NCBI GenBank assembly: GCA_025463135.1
Contig: JAOAPY010000009.1
Coordinates: 1-35,235, forward strand
Reading direction: 5' to 3'
DNA from: Acidobacteriota bacterium
Lineage (GTDB): Bacteria > Acidobacteriota > Blastocatellia > Pyrinomonadales > Pyrinomonadaceae
Length of the DNA stretch: 35,235 nucleotides
Shown: in pieces, positions 7,717 through 16,228 of the stretch
Position numbering within the stretch: the first letter of the stretch is position 1
Layout of the letters: each line of letters begins with the position of its first letter
Notes under the pieces: model-generated
The model's input: the letters and a program-made list of their open reading frames with translations, nothing else
Databases searched by the model: none
What the model was told of the DNA's origin: nothing
Position numbers and translations under genes: made by a program

Positions 7717-8589
7717 ATGAGCACAATCTCCACAAGACCCAAAGTCAAATCAGTCGTGAACGCCAGGGTTATGGCGAACGTTCGCAGCATTGCGGAAGTA
7801 CTGAACTCGATGACATCAGCGCGAACGGGCAGGAATACAGTTCAGCAGCGAGTGCAAACTCCCCAGAAGTTCTCATCGTTAGCATCAACCGCTTCATTGC
7901 TGGCCTCCGCAAATCGGCTGCAACAAAAGAGATTTCATCAACTATTGAATCAGAAGGTCTCTCAGGAAGCAGCTCTGAGAGCCTCAACATTTGAACTGAT
8001 TACTCAAATGCCATTTGCCGTCGGTAACTCGGCAACGATGAAGACCCGCTTAAAGGCGTTTTCAATGGCGAACTCAGCGCAAGAGGTTATAAGCGCCAGG
8101 ACGCTGCTTATGAAAGAGATCGCCGTACAGCACAATAGCGTCCTCACAAATACGCTGACGGTGGCTTGTGCAAATGCATTCAAGAAAATCGGCTTCGATT
8201 CTGTGCAGGTGTTACCGACAATTAATGCCAAAGCCCGCTTGGTAGCCAGTAATCCAAGCGGCAAAACGTTGGTAGCTGAGATAGCACCCGATGAGCAATT
8301 CGACCTCTCGATATCGACTGAGATTGTGAGCGGTTGTGATAGTACTACGCCCGCGATCTTGGATGCTTTTGATAAGGCGCTCGAAGAGGAAGGTGTTCGG
8401 GCCGCTAAGGCAGTTCGTAAAGAGACTGGGGGCGTTTGCGAACTAGACACCGCCCGTGACGTGCTCTCCTTCGTGCGACGGAAAGCCTCGCCCCAAGACT
8501 CCGTGGCTGGACCACAATCCTCTGACGCTGCGCTGCGCCGAAGTCAACGCCTTAACGACAAAAGAACACGCAACATAACCAAGCGCTGA
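7717..8589 (+). CDS. Unknown 290-aa protein in the AAA/VWA operon
   Basis: 290 aa from ATG 7717, with AGGAAGG at 7702-7708 placed 8 nt upstream; the frame is open further upstream but would overlap the preceding gene. The first ~150 residues are Ala/Ser/Gln-rich and predicted helical, likely rod-like. A compact alpha/beta region follows (about 155-255) with strands around VQVLPTINAKARLVASN and LVAEIAPDEQFDLSIS, then a helix ILDAFDKALEEEGV. The tail is basic (RRSQRLNDKRTRNITKR). No family recognised. Gap to the previous gene is 31 nt and to the ATPase gene 103 nt. Its place beside an AAA+ ATPase suggests a substrate or adaptor, inferred from context only. Confidence 0.7.
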   Translation: MSTISTRPKVKSVVNARVMANVRSIAEVLNSMTSARTGRNTVQQRVQTPQKFSSLASTASLLASANRLQQKRFHQLLNQKVSQEAALRASTFELITQMPFAVGNSATMKTRLKAFSMANSAQEVISARTLLMKEIAVQHNSVLTNTLTVACANAFKKIGFDSVQVLPTINAKARLVASNPSGKTLVAEIAPDEQFDLSISTEIVSGCDSTTPAILDAFDKALEEEGVRAAKAVRKETGGVCELDTARDVLSFVRRKASPQDSVAGPQSSDAALRRSQRLNDKRTRNITKR

Positions 8590-8692
8590 GGCGGAAAGCA
8601 CTCAGTCCTCTTTTGGCTGCCAACACTCTGTGGCTAACCAATTCCCATCTTGAATCTTGCCTAAATCGAACAGCTTAAGGAGCTACATTTTC

Positions 8693-10465
8693 ATGGAACC
8701 AATGAATCGCATATTCGAGAAGTACGAAGACGGCTACGCCGCTTTGTTATTAACCGGACGCTCAATTCATGATCTCGTTGTTGACCCATCGGACAAGAAA
8801 CTTAGAACTCTCTTGGAAGCCCTTAGACGAAGTTGCCGGGACAGATATGGGATGGTTCTCCTGCGATATTCGATGGCTGGTGGACTGGACTATGACAAAA
8901 GCCGAATCAGCGATGAGTGCGACCAGCGAACAATCGAGAAGGTATTGCAAGTTCATGGCTTGGCGAAAATCCCTCAAGACCAAAACGAAGCAGTGCGCGT
9001 GCTGCGGGGGATCTACTCCTTGTCGCGAACGCCAGTTGACGACCTAAAGTGGGCGGACGGTAAGACCATGCGGTTCTGCGCTCTTTTTGAGTTCGGCGAA
9101 CACCTAACCCCTGGAGAACTCTCCAACGGCACACAAACCGATGCGCAACTCGTCGCTATTGAATTGGCACACCTGCTTGGACATAACCTTGCACTCCGTT
9201 CGAGCGGCAACCTCGTAATGTTTCATGGCCGCGATGGTCTCATCGACGATCTTGTCGGAAGCGCATTGCATCATGTTCGCATTCCGCAACCAGACGCTGA
9301 CGAAAAGAAGGCGTTTCTTACTTCTGCCCAGGCCGTCTACGCCAACGCGAAGTTTGAGTCCACTCTGACAGATGAAGGCATTGCGAATCTAACGCGCAAT
9401 ACGCCCAATAGAGGCTTCGAGGCTCGAATCCGGGCGTCGCATCGCAGTGGGCAAGTCATCACCGCTGGCGAGCTGGCGGAGCAGAAGAACCATGATGTCG
9501 AACAACTCTCAGAACGTACTCTAACTGTGCTCGATACGACCCGAGTTAATGACCTTCGACTGTGTGGCGTGAACATCTCGAAGCCACGTGAAGTGCTCGA
9601 AAGCTATGCGGACGGATTGCTGCACGGCGACTCAAACCTGCCCTTGAATATCTTGCTTGTGGGACCTCCAGGAACGGGAAAAACTGACCTCGCCGTTCTG
9701 ACTGCACATCGGGCAAAGACAGCGGCGTATCAGATGCATAGCCCGAAAGGTGGCATTGTTGGAGAGACCGAACGGAAGGTGCGACTTCAGTGGTGTGCAT
9801 TAAATGAATGGGGCGGCATCGCATTTTCAGATGAAATAACTGAAGCCCTGCCGCTTCAAAGAAGTGAGTTCGATGGCGACTCCGGCGCCAGCCGGGCGGT
9901 CACGGCAACTCTCCTCACTGAATTATCGAATGAGTCGGCCCGTGGACGACGGCTCTTGATAGCGACAACGAATTGTCCGTGGCGAATGGGGGCCGCCATG
10001 CGATCTCGGTTCACGCTAATACCTGTTCTGCACCCGTTGCAGAATGACTTCCCAGGCATTGTAATCTCCACTGCAAAGCGGATTGTTTCGGACCTGGAGT
10101 TAGATCCCGCCGACCAGAAGATTCAGGATGCGGCAAGAGTGTTCTACGAAAAAGGAGCAAACCCGCGCCATGTGAGGTCCCAACTGAGCAATGCCCTATA
10201 CATCAAGGGCGTAATGAATTCAGATACCGTCCTGTTCGCGGCAAATGACCTTTGTCCGACTAGTGACATGCCGTACACGATTTACTCCGATTTATGGGCC
10301 GTCAAGGCGTGTACCTCCCATTATTTCCTCCCGTGGGGTGAAGGACCATCAGATTATGCCTTCCCTCCACATCTGGCTGACCTTGTGGATCGCGCTACTG
10401 GACACGTTGACGGTGAAGCGTTGGACAAGAAGTTAGAGGAGTACAGCAACTATGCAAACGTTTGA
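8693..10465 (+). CDS. Tandem AAA+ ATPase with a degenerate first domain
   Basis: 590 aa from ATG 8693, chosen because AAGGAG lies 10 nt upstream; a TTG at 8657 would add 12 residues. Domain 1 (about 10-270) keeps the overall AAA layout, with a Walker-B-like strand FCALFEFGEHL, a sensor-like strand SSGNLVMFHGR and a lid start HHVRIPQPDADEKKAFL, but lacks a P-loop. Domain 2 is complete: Walker A GPPGTGKT (324-331), Walker B IAFSDEI (376-382), sensor 1 IATTN (423-427) and an Arg-finger-like RSRF (437-440). The protein is therefore expected to hydrolyse ATP with one of two rings. It belongs to a run with a VWA-type lipoprotein and a membrane protein. Its last 14 nt overlap the aminotransferase gene, so the two are translationally coupled. 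Confidence 0.85.
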   Translation: MEPMNRIFEKYEDGYAALLLTGRSIHDLVVDPSDKKLRTLLEALRRSCRDRYGMVLLRYSMAGGLDYDKSRISDECDQRTIEKVLQVHGLAKIPQDQNEAVRVLRGIYSLSRTPVDDLKWADGKTMRFCALFEFGEHLTPGELSNGTQTDAQLVAIELAHLLGHNLALRSSGNLVMFHGRDGLIDDLVGSALHHVRIPQPDADEKKAFLTSAQAVYANAKFESTLTDEGIANLTRNTPNRGFEARIRASHRSGQVITAGELAEQKNHDVEQLSERTLTVLDTTRVNDLRLCGVNISKPREVLESYADGLLHGDSNLPLNILLVGPPGTGKTDLAVLTAHRAKTAAYQMHSPKGGIVGETERKVRLQWCALNEWGGIAFSDEITEALPLQRSEFDGDSGASRAVTATLLTELSNESARGRRLLIATTNCPWRMGAAMRSRFTLIPVLHPLQNDFPGIVISTAKRIVSDLELDPADQKIQDAARVFYEKGANPRHVRSQLSNALYIKGVMNSDTVLFAANDLCPTSDMPYTIYSDLWAVKACTSHYFLPWGEGPSDYAFPPHLADLVDRATGHVDGEALDKKLEEYSNYANV

Positions 10466-11546
10466 TCCGATAGTCGAAGCAGGTAAGAGGGGAGTCCGCC
10501 AGTACTTGAAATCCGTGGCCTCGTCCCCGCTCGCCATACAGGAGCATTATTGCGGAGCTGCTGGCCCGGTTGCCGATCTCGAAACTAAACTACGACAGTT
10601 TTACGGAATGAAGCATGCTCTCTGCGTCAGTAATGCCACGACAGGACTTTTTGCGTTAGCTCTTGCGGCAGAATTAAGACGCAGCGAGTTCGTCACCACC
10701 CCATTCACCTATGGAGCTACCTTAGCAGGCTGGCTCATGCTGAATAATCGCCCATTGTTTGCTGACATTGATCCGGTTACTCTTGCGGTTGAGGTCAACT
10801 CCGCGCGACGCGTTATCACTTCAAAAACAAAAGCGATTTTGGCTGTCGACATTTTTGGTATCCCGTCCGATACGAAGGAATTGCGTCGCCTAGCAGATGA
10901 CTACGGTATCTGGTATTTCGCCGACGCTTCGCAGAGCTTAGGAGCAAGTCGTCAAGGTTTTCAAGCAAGCAGTCTCGCAGATGCGTTGGTCGTATCCTTT
11001 ACCGCGAACAAACCTCTTAGTGCTGGCGAAGGGGGTGCGATTCTCACCAATAACACTGGACTCTATGAAAAGCTTATTTGGGCCACGCAACACCCTGCGC
11101 GACACCGGCGCGAGCTTGGATTGGACTTGGACAATGAATTTGCGTTTAACGGCCGTATTGCCCCCACCTCAGCTGCCTGGGCTGCCTCAGCTTTTGAAGC
11201 ATCAATGCGAAAGGTCAAGCAGCATCAGGTTGAGTGCTTGCGTATCATCGAAAATCTAAACGACATCGGTTTCACGGCGCCTATAGATTTTGAAAAGAAC
11301 TCAATCCTGCCTTCGTTTTTCCGTCTCACAGCGGCGTGGAAGCCGAAAGCGAAAGAAGAACCATTACTAAGGGAATTGCGCAGACGCTCCTTCCATTTGA
11401 TCATTGAACCTTCCCCGGTACGAATCATCTACCGCCAACCAGCTTTCAAGTCACAATACCCGCGCTTCGCGGGAACAGCACCTTCTTGTCGCAGTGCCGA
11501 ACAACAGTCCAAGCGGCGCTTTTGCTTAACCGCTCTTCCAAGCTGA
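10452..11546 (+). CDS. DegT/DnrJ/EryC1-type PLP-dependent aminotransferase
   Basis: 364 aa, sugar-aminotransferase fold. Near residue 57 is ALCVSNATTGL, the small-residue turn before the substrate loop. TTPFTYGATLAGWL (about 82-95) aligns with the usual FxATA region. FADASQSLGA (156-165) holds Asp158, the PLP-pyridine contact, and SFTANKPLSAGEGGAI (182-197) holds Lys187, the expected Schiff-base lysine. The C-terminus is slightly short, ending after a segment equivalent to the usual AE..R.LSLP block. Such enzymes aminate nucleotide-linked keto-sugars in surface glycan or antibiotic pathways. No other sugar gene is nearby, so the substrate is unknown. The start overlaps the AAA+ gene by 14 nt. 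An amino-sugar or protein-modification role in this operon would be unusual. Confidence 0.88.
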   Translation: MQTFDPIVEAGKRGVRQYLKSVASSPLAIQEHYCGAAGPVADLETKLRQFYGMKHALCVSNATTGLFALALAAELRRSEFVTTPFTYGATLAGWLMLNNRPLFADIDPVTLAVEVNSARRVITSKTKAILAVDIFGIPSDTKELRRLADDYGIWYFADASQSLGASRQGFQASSLADALVVSFTANKPLSAGEGGAILTNNTGLYEKLIWATQHPARHRRELGLDLDNEFAFNGRIAPTSAAWAASAFEASMRKVKQHQVECLRIIENLNDIGFTAPIDFEKNSILPSFFRLTAAWKPKAKEEPLLRELRRRSFHLIIEPSPVRIIYRQPAFKSQYPRFAGTAPSCRSAEQQSKRRFCLTALPS

Positions 11547-11791
11547 TTTGAGTGCTCGGCTCTGCTCGATTTCTTAGCTGCCTTGGCAAGTGTCCTGGCC
11601 AGTAGCGACTAAGGTCACGAGCAGTGTCGCATTGGCTATCGCTTCTACCTTCATCAACGCTAACAAAAGACAAAGCCGAATGACCGCCTAAGTGTTGGTC
11701 TGGTCCCTTGCGCTGTCATGAGTCGCCCTCTTTGCTCTTTAGCGCAGATAAAATCTGGGATTGCAAATCATCGATTACGAGGAGAACAAAA

Positions 11792-12151
11792 ATGTCCCTA
11801 CTGTGGGCTCTCTTGCCGGATGAATTCATGCCTTTGGCGATCGCAGGCATTGGTCTTGCGGTCATTCTGGGCTTCTTACGTTTGCGCAAAGCTGCGGCGT
11901 TGATCGGAGGAATTTGCTTACTGCTCATTAGTGGACCGTTCTTCGATGCCATTTTTGACTCGCTTCCAACCTGGATATTCCTGCTGATGCTTCCAATTGC
12001 TGCCATCCTAGTAATTCGCTGGCTTGTACGTCTGGTGATCGGAGAGCGCGCGGCAGACCATCTGGTGGGTAGCCTAGCGGCAGACTTATGTCGGGGGCTT
12101 ATCTTGCTTCCATTCCGCCTGCTGGGATTCCTGTTTAAAAGAAATAACTAA
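11792..12151 (+). CDS. Small three-TM membrane protein
   Basis: 119 aa from ATG 11792, with GAGGAG about 9 nt upstream; the longer open frame starts without a ribosome site. Three hydrophobic segments (about 10-28, 33-52 and 61-84), then an amphipathic C-terminal part ending in a basic FLFKRNN. No family recognised. The 245-bp gap before it (11547-11791) shows no gene, and a promoter may lie there. It is followed after 31 nt by the Arg-rich lipoprotein and then the large ATPase, so the three probably form a transcription unit, perhaps with the AAA+ run upstream. Confidence 0.7.
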   Translation: MSLLWALLPDEFMPLAIAGIGLAVILGFLRLRKAAALIGGICLLLISGPFFDAIFDSLPTWIFLLMLPIAAILVIRWLVRLVIGERAADHLVGSLAADLCRGLILLPFRLLGFLFKRNN

Positions 12152-12182
12152 CTCTACTGACACTCCACGGAGGATGTTCGAG

Positions 12183-12806
12183 ATGAGATTCTTCAAAGCC
12201 TGTATGGTCTCTTCGTTGCTGTTTCTAATGTTTGGTGCCTCTGGATGCGCGTCGGCCGGGAAGTCAGCGGCTCGAAGGCTATTGCGAGTCGAGGCTCGCG
12301 CGATCGAGCGTCAATCGGCTAGACAAGTGAAGCGTCAGGCCGGGCGCTCAATTGAGCGTCAAGCTGGGCGATCGTCTGAGCGGCAGGCATTTCGCGAAGC
12401 CGAGCGGAAATCCGCTCGTTCAGCGGAGACTAACATTACTCGCACGCTGGATCGTGATCTTGCACGCGATCGTGCAACGACAGCCCGACGTCTTTCGCGA
12501 GAGGCGACCGCCTTCAGATACACATCTAAAGCGCAAGCAAGAAGAGAGTTGAAGTCCGGCATTCCTGCTGGAAGTCACTTCACATCGAAGGCAGGACCAG
12601 GAAGACCGCTTGGGGCAAGCTCGGCGCGTGCCCGTTACGGCTTGCCTCGCACTCCTGAAGTACGTGAGACCGTGCGGTTGCAAAAGGGGTCGATGATAAA
12701 GCGTAACCGAGCTATCGGTGGCGCGAGGGGTGTTGGCGAAATCACGAGCAGCGGAAAAACAAATCGCATGGCGATCAGAAAAGTACTGCCATTGAAACAA
12801 AACTAA
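12183..12806 (+). CDS. Arg-rich repetitive lipoprotein
   Basis: 207 aa. GGAGG at 12169-12173 directly touches an ATG at 12174, so the in-frame ATG at 12183, 9 nt away, is preferred. A signal peptide ends in the lipobox GASGC. The mature region (about 30-110) is built of imperfect short repeats around the pattern ERQAGRS / ARS(A/I)ER, extremely rich in Arg, Ala, Ser and Gln and likely one long helix. The C-terminal half is basic with little predicted structure (SGIPAGSHFTSKAGPGRP). High positive charge suggests contact with nucleic acid, membrane or acidic polymer, but no family is recognised. The stop codon overlaps the next start as TAATG, indicating coupling to the VirD4-like ATPase. Confidence 0.75.
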   Translation: MRFFKACMVSSLLFLMFGASGCASAGKSAARRLLRVEARAIERQSARQVKRQAGRSIERQAGRSSERQAFREAERKSARSAETNITRTLDRDLARDRATTARRLSREATAFRYTSKAQARRELKSGIPAGSHFTSKAGPGRPLGASSARARYGLPRTPEVRETVRLQKGSMIKRNRAIGGARGVGEITSSGKTNRMAIRKVLPLKQN

Positions 12807-15316
12807 TGACAATTATTTCAACTTCTCGTCGCGCTGGCCAGACGGGTGAAGGTTTCCAATTGGAATCCCAACAATGCCCACTTCCTTCTATGCCGATTGC
12901 TGAATCAGTTCCTGCTCCCGAGGTGATCACCGAGGTTGAGCGTCTCTCTCCATGCGAAGCCGAGAGTATCCCTGCGATTTTTGTCCGAGAGCGCGAACCA
13001 GGATGTTTTGAGGCCGTTTCAGCGATCGAGCTCTTAGGGATCGCGTGGAATTCGCGCAGAACTCCTAATGAGGATAATGAAGAACGCGACAATGCATCCC
13101 AGTCGTTCGATAGAGTTCTCCGAAGTTTGTTAGCCTCTCTCAGTTTTCATCAGCGATTAGAATTTGTTTACGAGGTGTGTCAAGGCCTAAACGGCGCGCC
13201 AGCCCTTGACTGGAGAGTTGTGAGCCGCATTCATTCGAACAACTCTAGCGGAGCTATTAAGCAATCGGAGTTGTTCTGGCGTAGTGCAGGCTTTGTCACA
13301 GCCGACCTTGGGTTTTCCTTGCGATTCAGGCCGACAACCGCAGAGGAAAAACTCATTGACGAAACTAGCCGATCTTTGACAGCGTCGATTTCTCCATCTG
13401 GCATCTCAATCTCGCCAACATCTTCTCGAATGGGCTTTGTTCGCAATCTGGGCGCATCCGATCAACCCCTGCTCGTTCCATATGCCCCCGGAAAGCGAAC
13501 CGGCGCCATTAGTTCTCTACTCAACGTCCAACACTCGCTAGAACTCGTATTGTCATTTGAGCGCTTCAAGTTGTTTGAAGATGAGCGGCGCGAAATCGCG
13601 CAAGCTCTCGCGTGGTTGCGCGAGGGCTCGCCTAAGAAGATCATGTACTCGGAAGAAGTCACAATCGAACAAGCAGATCTTCTCAGTTCGCTGGATAAGA
13701 ACGTGGAAAACTGGTGCTGCAACCCGAGAGGATACCGAGTCCTTTGCGAGGTCAAGTCAAATGACTCTCTTCCGATAGCATTGCTGCACAGAATCGGCGC
13801 TGAGGTTTTCTCTGGCCGGCCATTCTCCATTAACTTTGATCAAGGGTTTGATTCTGACCACAGCGCGAAACCGGTCTCCCGTCAGTTAGATCTTCGCAGT
13901 TGTTTTAATGACTTCGCAGAGTTGCCATCGGTGTTTCCAAGCCTTACATCTTTAAGGCATCACGGAGTGAATCGTGTCTATCCATTGCCCAATCTTGCGT
14001 TGCCGGACACAGGCGCGCTGATTGGTAGGGTCGATTATGGTTGGGTAGAGCGCGACGTCCGGTTAAGAGATGCGGACCGTGGCACGCATTTGGCGATCTT
14101 GGGATGTACTGGGACGGGGAAATCCACTTTGATGTACTCGCTGATCAAACACTCGATCGAAAATGACGATGGCGTCATTCTGTTGGATCCCCACGGACAC
14201 CTCTATCGCCAGGCTCTTGAAAGCGTGCCCTCTCGCCGGGCAAAAGACGTAGTGCTGATCGATTTCACAGACTTTGAGCATGCCGTTGGGATTAATTTCC
14301 TCGAAACGAGTGGTCCACATAAACAAATGCTGACGAACTTCGTTTCGAACGAAATGATCAAGATCTTCGATCGGTTGTATGACCTACGCCAGACTGGTGG
14401 CCCGATGTTTGAGCAGTACATGCGTAGCGCACTCATGCTTCTGATGGAAAGTGAGTTTGAGGGAGGAACCTTAGTTGAAGTTCCATTGTTATTTCAGGAC
14501 AGCGAATTCAGATCATACTTAATCGAGCATTGTGGAAACCCATACGTTACGACATTTTGGACTCAACAAGCCGAAAAGGCTTGCGGTGAGATTTCACTCG
14601 CGAACATGGCGCCTTACATAACATCGAAACTGAACCAATTCACAAACAATGCGCTGGTACGGGCTGTAATCGGGCAGTCTAAGAGTACAGTTAACTTCCA
14701 GGAGATCCTTGATGACCGCAAGATTCTGTTAGTCAATTTGTCAAAGGGTTTGCTGTCACAATTAGACGCGCAACTGCTCGGAATGTTGATTATGGGCAAG
14801 TTATTTGCGGCTGCGATGGAAAGAGCCGCATCGAGTGATCCCTCTCGCAAAACATTCATGTTCGTTGATGAGTTCGGCAATTTTGCGACGGATACTGCTG
14901 CATATATGTTGAGTGAGTCACGCAAGTTTGGCCTCAGTCTGACCATGGCATTTCAGAATTTGGCTCAACTGAATGCGCAGGATGGAAAGCAGAACCTGCT
15001 TGAGTCTCTATTGGGTAACGTGGGTTCATTAGCGTTGTTTCGAGTCGGACCAATGGATGCCGATAAGCTGGCATCCTATACACGCCCTGATTTTGCTGCC
15101 GAGGATTTGCAGGACCTTCCGAATCATCATGCTGTCGCTAGACTGCTAATCGACAATCAGCCGTGCCGTCCATTTGTCTTTAAGACAGTGCCGCTGCTGA
15201 GCACTGCAAACGTTGGGCGGACGCAACGGATCATCAAGGCATCCCGAGCAAAGTACACGCGTCCAGTTACGCATGTAGAGCAGGAGATTCTAAAGCGGCG
15301 AACTAGGGTCGTGTAG
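12806..15316 (+). CDS. VirD4/TraD-like (type IV coupling-type) ATPase
   Basis: 836 aa. The first ~400 residues are not recognised. The C-terminal motor has Walker A GCTGTGKST (433-441), a strand VILLDPHG (457-464), and Walker B FMFVDEFGNFAT (684-695). The segment SRKFGLSLTMAFQNLAQL then matches the Q-motif region of VirD4/TraD/TrwB coupling proteins (QARKxG..L..A.Q). It therefore probably pumps DNA or protein substrates as a hexamer. No N-terminal transmembrane helices are visible, unlike classical membrane-anchored coupling proteins, so it may be soluble or recruited by the small membrane and lipoprotein products encoded just upstream (TAATG overlap). No relaxase or other type IV secretion gene was seen in the window. 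Alternative: a HerA/FtsK-type translocase. Confidence 0.85.
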   Translation: MTIISTSRRAGQTGEGFQLESQQCPLPSMPIAESVPAPEVITEVERLSPCEAESIPAIFVREREPGCFEAVSAIELLGIAWNSRRTPNEDNEERDNASQSFDRVLRSLLASLSFHQRLEFVYEVCQGLNGAPALDWRVVSRIHSNNSSGAIKQSELFWRSAGFVTADLGFSLRFRPTTAEEKLIDETSRSLTASISPSGISISPTSSRMGFVRNLGASDQPLLVPYAPGKRTGAISSLLNVQHSLELVLSFERFKLFEDERREIAQALAWLREGSPKKIMYSEEVTIEQADLLSSLDKNVENWCCNPRGYRVLCEVKSNDSLPIALLHRIGAEVFSGRPFSINFDQGFDSDHSAKPVSRQLDLRSCFNDFAELPSVFPSLTSLRHHGVNRVYPLPNLALPDTGALIGRVDYGWVERDVRLRDADRGTHLAILGCTGTGKSTLMYSLIKHSIENDDGVILLDPHGHLYRQALESVPSRRAKDVVLIDFTDFEHAVGINFLETSGPHKQMLTNFVSNEMIKIFDRLYDLRQTGGPMFEQYMRSALMLLMESEFEGGTLVEVPLLFQDSEFRSYLIEHCGNPYVTTFWTQQAEKACGEISLANMAPYITSKLNQFTNNALVRAVIGQSKSTVNFQEILDDRKILLVNLSKGLLSQLDAQLLGMLIMGKLFAAAMERAASSDPSRKTFMFVDEFGNFATDTAAYMLSESRKFGLSLTMAFQNLAQLNAQDGKQNLLESLLGNVGSLALFRVGPMDADKLASYTRPDFAAEDLQDLPNHHAVARLLIDNQPCRPFVFKTVPLLSTANVGRTQRIIKASRAKYTRPVTHVEQEILKRRTRVV

Positions 15317-15635
15317 TTAAGTCCTAATGTGGTGTTGCTCTCTCGCAGGGACTACCGATAGCAAGTTCGCTACTCACAGCAGCATAATAATGGATCTGCG
15401 CCTTGACCGTTCACTCCATGCCTGTTCATTGTACGAGCATCGTGTAATTGCTCGGCCAGTTAAACTATCAGTGAATCCGAGTCAAAACGCTAAATATTGC
15501 GAGAACTTCGCGTAGCACGGCGTGCTGAAAAATACATATAGCATCGCGCCGCTCTTATCCGCCAATCCGGCACGTCTTGTGCAATAGAAGGAATCGCGGA
15601 TACGAAAACTTCAAACCTCCGAAGGAGATTAGGGA
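15317..15635. other. Non-coding gap after the coupling-type ATPase
   Basis: About 320 bp with no convincing gene; a 62-codon open frame at 15327 lacks a ribosome site and protein-like composition. It contains a perfect 13-bp palindrome AGCACG-G-CGTGCT at 15514-15526, a possible operator. No T-run follows, so it is not a standard terminator. CCGAAGGAGA at the right end serves the DUF4258 gene. Confidence 0.4.
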
Positions 15636-15983
15636 ATGAGCAAACTTCGAATGAGTGCACATGCCTGGAAGAGATTGTCGCAGAGGAATCTAACGCTAAG
15701 TGATTTGTTGATAGCCATCGACCGTGGGCAAAGAATCTATAGGGCGCACGCGTGTTTCTATTTTCTCGGGTTGAGAAACTTGCCTCCGGGTGCAGAGCCT
15801 GCGTTGCAGCGACTTGTGGGAACAACGGTGGTTGTCGAGAACAATGAAATAGTAACGGCATATCGGAACAAGCATGCTGCGGCGAAAATAAGACGGAAGG
15901 CGAAGCGCTTTCACGGCGAAGTCATGAGAGGCCGGCGAATGATTTCAATTGGCGTAAAAGTTGCAGTGGCGGCCCGAGCGTGA
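15636..15983 (+). CDS. DUF4258-like protein
   Basis: 115 aa from ATG 15636, with AAGGAG about 9 nt upstream. The opening MSAHAWKRLSQRNLTLSDLLIAIDRG matches the DUF4258 pattern, in which a His and a basic Arg/Lys pair precede a helix. A strand set around YFLGLRNL and TTVVVENNEIVTAYRN follows. The tail is very basic (KIRRKAKR). DUF4258 proteins are small and often found on mobile DNA and beside toxin-antitoxin-like genes; a RelE-like nuclease fold has been suggested for relatives. No partner antitoxin was identified here. The family assignment is from motif memory and moderately secure. Confidence 0.65.
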   Translation: MSKLRMSAHAWKRLSQRNLTLSDLLIAIDRGQRIYRAHACFYFLGLRNLPPGAEPALQRLVGTTVVVENNEIVTAYRNKHAAAKIRRKAKRFHGEVMRGRRMISIGVKVAVAARA

Positions 15984-16058
15984 AGCGCGATCAGCATTCG
16001 AAGGAGTATGTCAATCTATACACAAGAGACAAAACGAGAGAGGAAAGAAGAAAACACT

Positions 16059-16190
16059 ATGTCAGATAAGGAAACTCCGGTGGCGGGCTATGGTCATTGT
16101 CATTCATGTGATTGTAAGGGATACATTAGTAAGCATGATGGCTCACATGAATGCAAAAATTGTGATCATCATTATAAACGCCACAATTGA
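16059..16190 (+). CDS. 43-aa Cys/His-rich zinc-knuckle-like protein
   Basis: 43 aa from ATG 16059 with AGGAAAGAAG upstream; a TTG/ATG 17 codons earlier is possible but less likely. Two CxxC pairs, C14-x2-C17 (plus C19) and C32-x2-C35, are followed by a His-rich end (HHYKRHN), a likely single zinc ribbon. It lies between the DUF4258 and deformylase genes on the same strand. Function unknown. Confidence 0.6.
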   Translation: MSDKETPVAGYGHCHSCDCKGYISKHDGSHECKNCDHHYKRHN

Positions 16191-16228
16191 GGAGTGAACA
16201 AGGCGAGGTATCAGATTGAGAAGATGTT

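Noticed and set aside
7290-7790. 166-codon minus-strand ORF
   Set aside because: It overlaps two better-supported plus-strand genes with ribosome sites and has no protein-like features.
11450-11546. Frameshift at the end of the aminotransferase gene
   Set aside because: The last residues still fit the family's C-terminal AE..R..SLP block in frame; the protein is only slightly short.
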